Source of the DNA: Chrysaora quinquecirrha
Lineage: Eukaryota; Cnidaria; Scyphozoa; Semaeostomeae; Pelagiidae
NCBI GenBank assembly: GCA_014526335.1
Contig: JACTAT010000166.1
Coordinates: forward strand, 19,905 to 83,904
DNA: 64,000 nucleotides
Reading direction: 5' to 3'
Shown here: one piece after another, positions 57,373 to 64,000 of the stretch
Numbering within the stretch: position 1 is the stretch's first letter
Layout: each line of letters starts with the position of its first letter
The notes under the pieces: model-generated
What the model was told of the DNA's origin: nothing
The model's input: only the letters and a program-made list of their open reading frames with translations
The model's database searches: none
Program-made: the position numbers and the translations under genes

Positions 57373-58016
57373 TTTTCAACAACAATAGAATGGAATGTTT
57401 TGCATGCAAAATTTACAGCATTACTAAAGATCAAAGGAAATATGAAGGCTGGTGACTATTCTAGAGTTTTACGAGGAAATGTTTCCACATCCAAAAAACT
57501 AAAATTTTTATAAATTACTTCCTTTTCCCTTAACTCTACGGTTCCTTAGGCGGAAAACTTGCAATCTTTTTGCGCGGCAAAAAGAATAGTTGGGGATTTC
57601 GCTTTTCGTTAGAACGCGTAGCTACTAAAAAATAATGGAAATGTGGATACGCGATGATGTCAAAAGCACTCAATATGAAACTCAAATTTAATAAAGTAGC
57701 GTAATTGGTAAGCAGAAGTTAAAATTAAGTAGCATAAAACCTAAGGATAATTTCAACAAATATGTTCACAGATAAGGGTTTATAATATCTTTTGCGTTGT
57801 CCCAAGCACACGATTCATTGCAATATTCTCTAGCTAATTACTGCTGTGGTCTTCCAACAGCAGCTTTCTTGCGCAGTTCAAAGAAATGTTTTCTTCTTTG
57901 TGCAAGAGAAATGCAAGTACCTGCAAAAAACGTGATGTACTCAGAAAAACATGGATTTAAACATGATAATGCAGAAACACGCATAATATCTTGAAGTATA
58001 ACACTAGATTCTCAAT
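57373..58016. other. Sequence between the inverted repeat and the convergent gene
   Basis: No clear gene. A short plus-strand frame at 57797-57994 lacks domain or splice support. This probably includes the 3' untranslated region of the minus-strand gene. Confidence 0.4.
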
Positions 58017-60612
58017 TCAAACTTTAACCTCTGGAGCAAATACAAATCGATTCAGTCGTCCTTGCTTCTCAAGCGTCAGCTTTCGTACGCAGGGCACCTG
58101 TGCACCAAGGTTGACAAGGTTTCTGATACAGACTGCATACTACAAAATCGAACATGCAATGTTAGAGGATATATTGTAGCGAGCTTATTCGAAGCCACAA
58201 AGAAGTTTGTATAAAGATCTAAAATAATAAAGGGAGAGCTAATGTATAGAAAAAATGCCATTAAGCGATCTGAAAGCGAAGCTGGCTTAGCTTTATTTGA
58301 CGGTGACTGGCTGAATAAGACAAAGTCATATTTCATTTTCTTATACTTCTTTGGCAATATTTCCATCATATGGAATCTTGTAAATAGTAAGTGATCAATG
58401 CATCCATAGATACAGTTGAGACAAAGTGGTAGCTTTGAGTATGACATATGCAACACATCAAAGTAGCACAAAATAGCGTACCTATTATTTAAGGAAGCTA
58501 AAGTCAAAGAAGGTCAAATCAATAGCGATTTGTCATTTTAGCACATCCGCTCAGTATATTGCATTTCCGTTAAGAAAAGCTTTTTTACTGAAAGCTTGAA
58601 AGTAATGACTATTTGCAAAAGGTATCATGACAATAGTTAGGACACGAGTTATCTGAACTTATTTACCATATCTTTGCTTCCTAGAAGCCATTCATAGTTG
58701 AAAAAATCGGGCCCAAGCTGTGTATTTGTACCGAACCTATATAAGTTTATTCTTTTTGACTCCACACGACCGTCTAACAACGCTTTCACGAAATTCTGCA
58801 AGAAACAAGTAAACGATAAGTATTTTGTTGAAATAGACACTGGTACTCATTCCTACCAGTTTAAGTTAATAGGTTGTATTAAAGACTAACATAAGGTGTA
58901 GACAAAATAAGTACACTTTGGATATACAGTACTTCCACAGCGTTACGCCTGCCCCTGTGAACGACATTACTCCAGAGAATCATAGGTGAACGTAAATGTT
59001 AGCAAGCAGGCATACCACTTAATAAATATGACGAGTATATGACAAAAGATTTCAGCAGGAAATTGACGAATGCTGACTCTTCTTGTATGTTATTGACTAC
59101 ATATTTGATTGCACTTTTCAGCAGTCATCAATCTGGAAAATTTTCATCAGAGGTTAACTTAAAAACAACCTGCTTTGATCTACCTTCAGCTCAACATTCC
59201 ATTTTCGAAACACCAGACCAAGCATATTTTCAGAGCGAAATAATGCAGTCCTAGAATGTTAACGATAGGTAATTTAACTGTTACAATGGATACAGCAGTA
59301 GCACGCTATTTCAAACAACGGAAAATCATTAGCAATCATAAAATTGTAGTTGCTATTGGCCTATTTCATGCGTCAAAGTTATGCCGCAGCGAATTAAAAC
59401 CGACCTATGAAAAATTTGAAAGTCCCAATTTTATTCGGCATAACTGTAACATAACTGCAATGTTTGAAACCAATCATAACTGCGCCACATTTGCACTTCT
59501 ACTTAAGCAGCTCTGTCCCAAAAACGCCTTAAGTCCTTCATGCAAATTAACTTCAACCATTGAATCTTCAGCATGAACCTGGCTTTATTTTAGTGGTATC
59601 TTTATTAAAGTTCACTCAGGCAATCTGTTATTAACAGAGGTAGAATATTATCTAAAACAGATTAATGTCTTGAAACTTTATGGAAGATACTTTATTGACG
59701 AACTCAAATATTTTCCATGTCACGTCCTAGTAACAGCTAGGCATTTCTGTTAACAGAGTAATTAATCTCAAGCTTTTCTTGGGTTTACTATCCTCAAAAT
59801 AGTCTCCAGGTCTGTTATATATAAAATTGTCCGATTGTATATCTGCGTAACAGAAGAAAATACTGCTCTTCGTCGATTTACATGTTAGTCAACTCACTTT
59901 TTTAAATTAGAAACTTGAATGTTGCATCCACATCGCCAGGATGGTTGATTAGTTGCATTTTTTTGTCCCACACACAGCCTATGGAAATGCTTCCCACACA
60001 AAACGCACTTCACACAATTCAAATGCTCTAAATTGTTTGGAGGGGGCATACCTGGAAACATGCAGCAGTATCCCTGTGCAGAACAGATATCATGCAGCAT
60101 ACATGCACAATCGCTGAACGCAGAGACAATACCTGCACCACTACGAGGCCTATCCTCACTCTCAGAAATTGAAAAACCGGCAACCACAACTTCACTAACT
60201 TGAATCTCAACTTCAGCAACATCAGCTTCATCTCCATCTACATCAGCTTCATCTCCATCTCCATCTACATCACCTTCTTCTCCGTCTCCATCTACATCAG
60301 CTTCATCTCCATCTACATCTCCAGCTACATCTCCAGCTACATCTTCAGCTACATCTCCTTGGACGGCCCTCTCATTATCAGCAGAACAATTCCCTTCAAC
60401 AACTCCACCCTGAGTTTGATCTGCAATATCATTAGCCTGATCCAACAACGAACAACCGGTTAGACTCTCAACAAAATCGCATGCAGCCTCTAAAACTGAG
60501 TCTAAATCCTCTCTCCTCAATCCAGGGTTTCTCACATTCGGGCTTTTGAACGAAACGTCTTCAGGCCACCAGTCTGGTGGGCTTTTCCTCCAGTTTTCTA
60601 CTTTCTTCATAT
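58017..60612 (-). CDS. Minus-strand exons: WWP-motif / acidic / zinc-tail protein
   Basis: Three exons with good splice signals. 59898-60612 opens 'MKKVENWRK...PPDWWPEDV', then has an acidic Asp/Gly/Ala repeat (about residues 85-135 from that Met). It ends with a Cys/His cluster (CVKCVLCGKHFHRLC...WRCGC) resembling a PHD or other treble-clef finger, and closes at AAA|GTGAGT. 58667-58795 (TTGCAG acceptor, GTAAAT donor) encodes 43 in-phase codons starting NFVKALLDG. 58017-58139 (TTTTGTAG acceptor) encodes the 40-residue C terminus starting YAVCIRNLVNLG and ending in TGA. The last two join in phase 0; the first ends in phase 2, so at least one exon between is missing. The product is not recognised. 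It faces the KDZ gene tail to tail and may be a partner gene of a transposon or a host gene. Confidence 0.5.
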
Positions 60613-61175
60613 CTCAAAAGAAAAAATTATTGAAGAAATATAAATGAATAGATATTTAAGTGTACGCGATGATTAAGCTGGGCAATAAGATTGGAAGAAA
60701 AACGTTTCTCGTTACACGGTGTGTTATGCAGCAAAGGGCGCGTATAATGCGTCAACAGACTTTATCTACTCAATTCTGCTTTGGTTAACATTATTAAACA
60801 AGTTTTTCAATAACTTGATACCTCAAACTTTCTTAAGAATGATACTTTAATAGCTCACTAGCGAGTCTAACTTTGCTAGATAACAAAGCTATGGCTAGGT
60901 TCTGATCGGGTACAAAAACTAGCTCATTTCAAAGCACATTATTTGTGGCAATTTCTATGTTATAGCAAAAACATCGATTTCATATTCACTCTTACTCGGT
61001 CAGTTCGGGCTGTAACTTCGGCTAAAGAAGGCTCAAGTTTTCAGGAGTTTCACCGTGTACGAGTCTCAGCGTCTATTGATTTAACATTTTACATATATGA
61101 CAATACAATGTCCAAAAGTGAAGAAGCATAGTAAAGGCAACATTATAAGATGTTCCACGTACCAGAACCCGTTAC

Positions 61176-63191
61176 AATCTGTGAGATAAGTGACCTTTTT
61201 CTGCCGATTGGAAGATCAAGAAGCCCGTCTAACTTCTCTGATAATAACACATCCATGGTTTCTTTATCAATACCTTTGGAAAGTACGCTTATACTATATA
61301 GCTATACTAAGAACATTTGTACAGCTTTGTTATTATTATTCAATGACATATTTTTGATTTGACATTTTGAAAGGTTGGATCGAAAATGCCACAAAGTCGG
61401 ACAACCTGGAGCAATGTTTGTTTGAATACACAAATACCCACAGTTTTGTGCACTGTATATGTTTATAAAAGTTACGTCATGCTCAGAGGGGGTAGGTGGT
61501 ATCCGATTTTGTTACAGTGCGCTATGAAAGGGTTTACAATTTCGTTACAAAGGGGGGAGGGGGTTAGGATTTTACCAAAAATTGCGTTACGTAATGGTTG
61601 AACTTTTCCTCGTAACTTCAAAGATCTTAACTGATCTTATTCCCTATAATCAATAGAGTGTTACTGTTGGGCGGCCAGTATTAGTTGAGTTCCATTAAAA
61701 ACTCAGGTAATTTGGCTGAATGCTAATTTTCTCCTAATCTTTGTGGTAGCTGGGATTGCTGCATTGATTCATTGTATTATCATAGCGTTGCAAATGAAGG
61801 TAACAATAATAGAAGGCTTTTATTTCATGCCTATATTTCTTGCCTATAATTTTCTTGCCTATAAACGATATCAACACCCAGGGCTGTAGGCAAACATGCT
61901 GTAGACATACATGACTGAAGGTAGCAAAACCAGAGATGGAAACCTACCAGATGAAGAGAAACTTTGATTCACAGATTGTGCTTGCAAATCAACCTCGTCT
62001 TTTCATGCCCTCCATGGCAATTGATAGAAATTTCCGTGCCACTGTCTTGCTCTTGTAAAAGTCTTCAAATTCTCTTGGTCCTTTAATGATGAAATTGGAA
62101 AGTTAATTACAAATCTGCATTGCTTTTGATCTGTTTGAATATAATACATAAAAATCATAATTCTGAACGACAGCTTTGTAAGGGTACTGATAAAAGAAGA
62201 GTTACACCACTAATGCCATACTCTTAAGCTCCTAATTTCTTTGTGATGAGAATTAAGATAATAATGGCAGGGTGGTTGAATCAAAAGATGAGACGTGTTT
62301 GAAAACGAACTTCTCTCTTGCATAAATTATTAACTAGAAATCCTAGAAGCCAGTTTATAAATTCTGCCTTAACCTTGACTATTGTATTGAAGGCTGCTGG
62401 AATCAGATAAAAAGCAAAGTATTTCATTAAATGCAAACCTGAATATTTAATACATAATTGCCCATCCTTGTTTTTCTGCAATGTTAATGCAACGGTTGGC
62501 GTTCCAGTTTTTTTGTACCAGTCATTCAACTATAAAATATAATAAGCACATAAGGTCGCACTCCACTTCAACAAAGCACAAACCAAATGCATGCTTTACA
62601 GCTAGAAAATTTCAATAAACACAGTCCTACAATCAATAGACATTCCAGAAATTTGGTACATTCTGTTGGCACTATTGGTAGCTAATACCTGACTCAATGT
62701 GCTATCTGAAGAACTATTCATGCATCAATCTATATTTGAAATGAAGAAGTTTATTTTGATAGTTGCAGGTTTCATGCACTGTTAGATAAAATGCTACAAT
62801 GGAAAAAAACAGAGCTAATGAAAATGTATGATTCCCAAAGGCAAGGAAGGGTGGCATGGCACAGAAGCTAGAAATAAAGGGTAAGGAAAACAAACATTCT
62901 ATTATTCTGGTTACGGCAAGGGAGGGACCAACTGTCTCTGTGCTTCAGCTGCCCTTGTGAAAATGCTTTCATACAAAAATTGAGGTACTAGCCTTGAATA
63001 GGAAAATACACAAAATATAAAGTTAAACTTTATTGATTTGCTCTTCCATTAGTATCTACTTGTTGAGAATTGAACAGAAAATGCAGAATGTTTAAATTAC
63101 TCACCAAAGTATCCAATGAAACTAACTTAGCCTTATCAATTTTTCTTCTTTTAGAAGAGCTCGTTTCAAATTCATCAGCAGGTTTTCGTTG
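61176..63191 (-). CDS. Minus-strand gene, four in-phase exons of unknown function
   Basis: Exons 63105-63191 (CAG acceptor, GTGAGT donor), 62439-62529 (ATAG acceptor, CAG|GTTTGC donor), 61994-62080 (AAAG acceptor, weak GTTGAT donor) and 61176-61273 (AAAG acceptor, GTAACG donor) have matching phases 0/0, 1/1, 1/1 and no internal stop, about 121 residues in all. The first has a basic 'SSSKRRKIDKAKL' nuclear-localisation-like run. The last has 'LLDLPIGRKRSLISQI'. No domain is recognised. It ends in phase 0 about 560 bp upstream of the exon at 60612-59898, so both may be one gene. The 5' exons probably lie beyond 63191 or outside the window. Confidence 0.5.
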
Positions 63192-63199
63192 CTGCAAGA

Positions 63200-64000
63200 A
63201 GAATGGTGTTGTGTATACAGACATGCACTGCAGATTTGTAGAAGAGGGGATCCAAGTAGCTGAGGTTGCAGGCAGCTTTCCCTGACAGGATGTAACTCCT
63301 ATAAGCTGAGGGGTTTATAAGTTGATGGGTGTATGCCCACATATGAGTGGCTTTTTTCTTCAAATTTTCTCTGAGACAACATACTGTAGTCCAATTTTTA
63401 CCAAAAACATCTTAACTGTGTCTAAAATCGAATTTCCGCAAGATTGGGTATACTATATTACCTTGAATACGTGGACCCATTAAGGTTGAACTGCCCATAA
63501 GGAAAATTGGAATTTATGCCCTGTCCGGGTAAAGGTGGATAGGCATGAATTATGCAATAGAAAATACAGGAAAATAATAATATCATCATACGCATATGGC
63601 AAATGGCAAATACATATTCTATCATGACTCATCTGGTTTACCCACAGCACCCTGTTACTATGGAAATGAAAAAGTGGATGGGTTTGAAAGAGCTCAGGGA
63701 CATACCCCTTGATATGTGGAGATGGTGTGGCTGGTGGTCCAGGTTCCATCTCAAAATCACAACATTGTGGATTTGTATCCTGTTGGGGCAACTTTCCACG
63801 CAAACACAAGCTTCCATCCATTTAGGATTCAGCTGTCCATCCTTCTCAATCTCACATTGGTAGTGTACCCACTTTACCCATTACCAGTGGCATAGCCAGG
63901 CATCCAACATTGGAGTGGCAAAAGGGCATGGTCAAAGAAATTTAGGTTGTGGTTTTAAAAAAAAATTACCACGTCGTACACCTGCAACATTTTTACATCA
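63200..64000. other. Window end without a supported gene
   Basis: Open frames on both strands (63480-63821 minus and 63603-63863 plus) overlap each other and show no domain. The minus one is Pro-rich near its start. The first exon of the 61-63 kb gene may be here, but I cannot place it. Confidence 0.35.

Noticed and set aside
60200..60463. Ile/Ser-rich plus-strand ORF
   Set aside because: It is the antisense of the acidic Asp/Gly repeat in the minus-strand exon 59898-60612.

Overview
The window looks like eukaryotic, probably animal, DNA. It is AT-rich, its genes have short GT-AG introns, and the space between them is full of small inverted-repeat elements, tandem arrays, LINE pieces and large DNA transposons. 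The style (KDZ transposase, RecQ-like helicase fragment, SLC7 transporter, many MITEs) fits an anthozoan cnidarian such as a stony coral. That is an inference from content, not a database result.

Layout. (1) 1-8.8 kb: three partial copies of a composite repeat. It is built from a 51-bp tandem array, a 'CCGCCTCAAGGACC' block and a tRNA-like module, with TTAATC-type simple repeat and AT-rich MITE debris between copies. (2) 8.8-28.3 kb: mostly transposon debris. It holds TA-flanked MITEs, a hAT-type MITE with an 8-bp target duplication, a complete small LTR retrotransposon with 756-bp LTRs (18.1-20.2 kb) and LINE remnants. It also holds two related secreted-peptide loci: an orphan signal-peptide exon on the minus strand (9.8-10.0 kb), and on the plus strand (23.6-26.6 kb) a gene with a signal peptide, an acidic propiece and an extraordinarily arginine-rich last exon. 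A MITE sits inside the propiece exon of the second. (3) 28.4-30.0 kb: an intact, intronless SLC7-type amino-acid transporter, minus strand. (4) 30.5-46.7 kb: a RecQ-like helicase fragment, then two arrays of a 187-bp repeat in opposite orientation (32.86-34.44 and 45.22-46.73 kb). They bracket 10.8 kb holding a broken LINE and a 1567-residue ORF that joins a PHD finger, a Mutator-like DDE transposase core and a ubiquitin-specific protease domain. I read this as a Foldback-like giant Mutator element. (5) 47.7-54.1 kb: a multi-exon KDZ (Zisupton-type) transposase gene, plus strand, with one apparently mutated splice donor. (6) 54.4-57.4 kb: a long inverted repeat around MITE-rich sequence. (7) 58.0-63.2 kb: convergent minus-strand exons of unrecognised protein(s), one carrying a WWP motif, an acidic Asp/Gly run and a Cys/His zinc-binding tail.

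The strongest candidates for something undescribed are the arginine-block secreted peptide gene (missed by simple ORF calling because its exon is translated in the wrong frame) and the PHD-transposase-deubiquitinase protein flanked by inverted tandem arrays.
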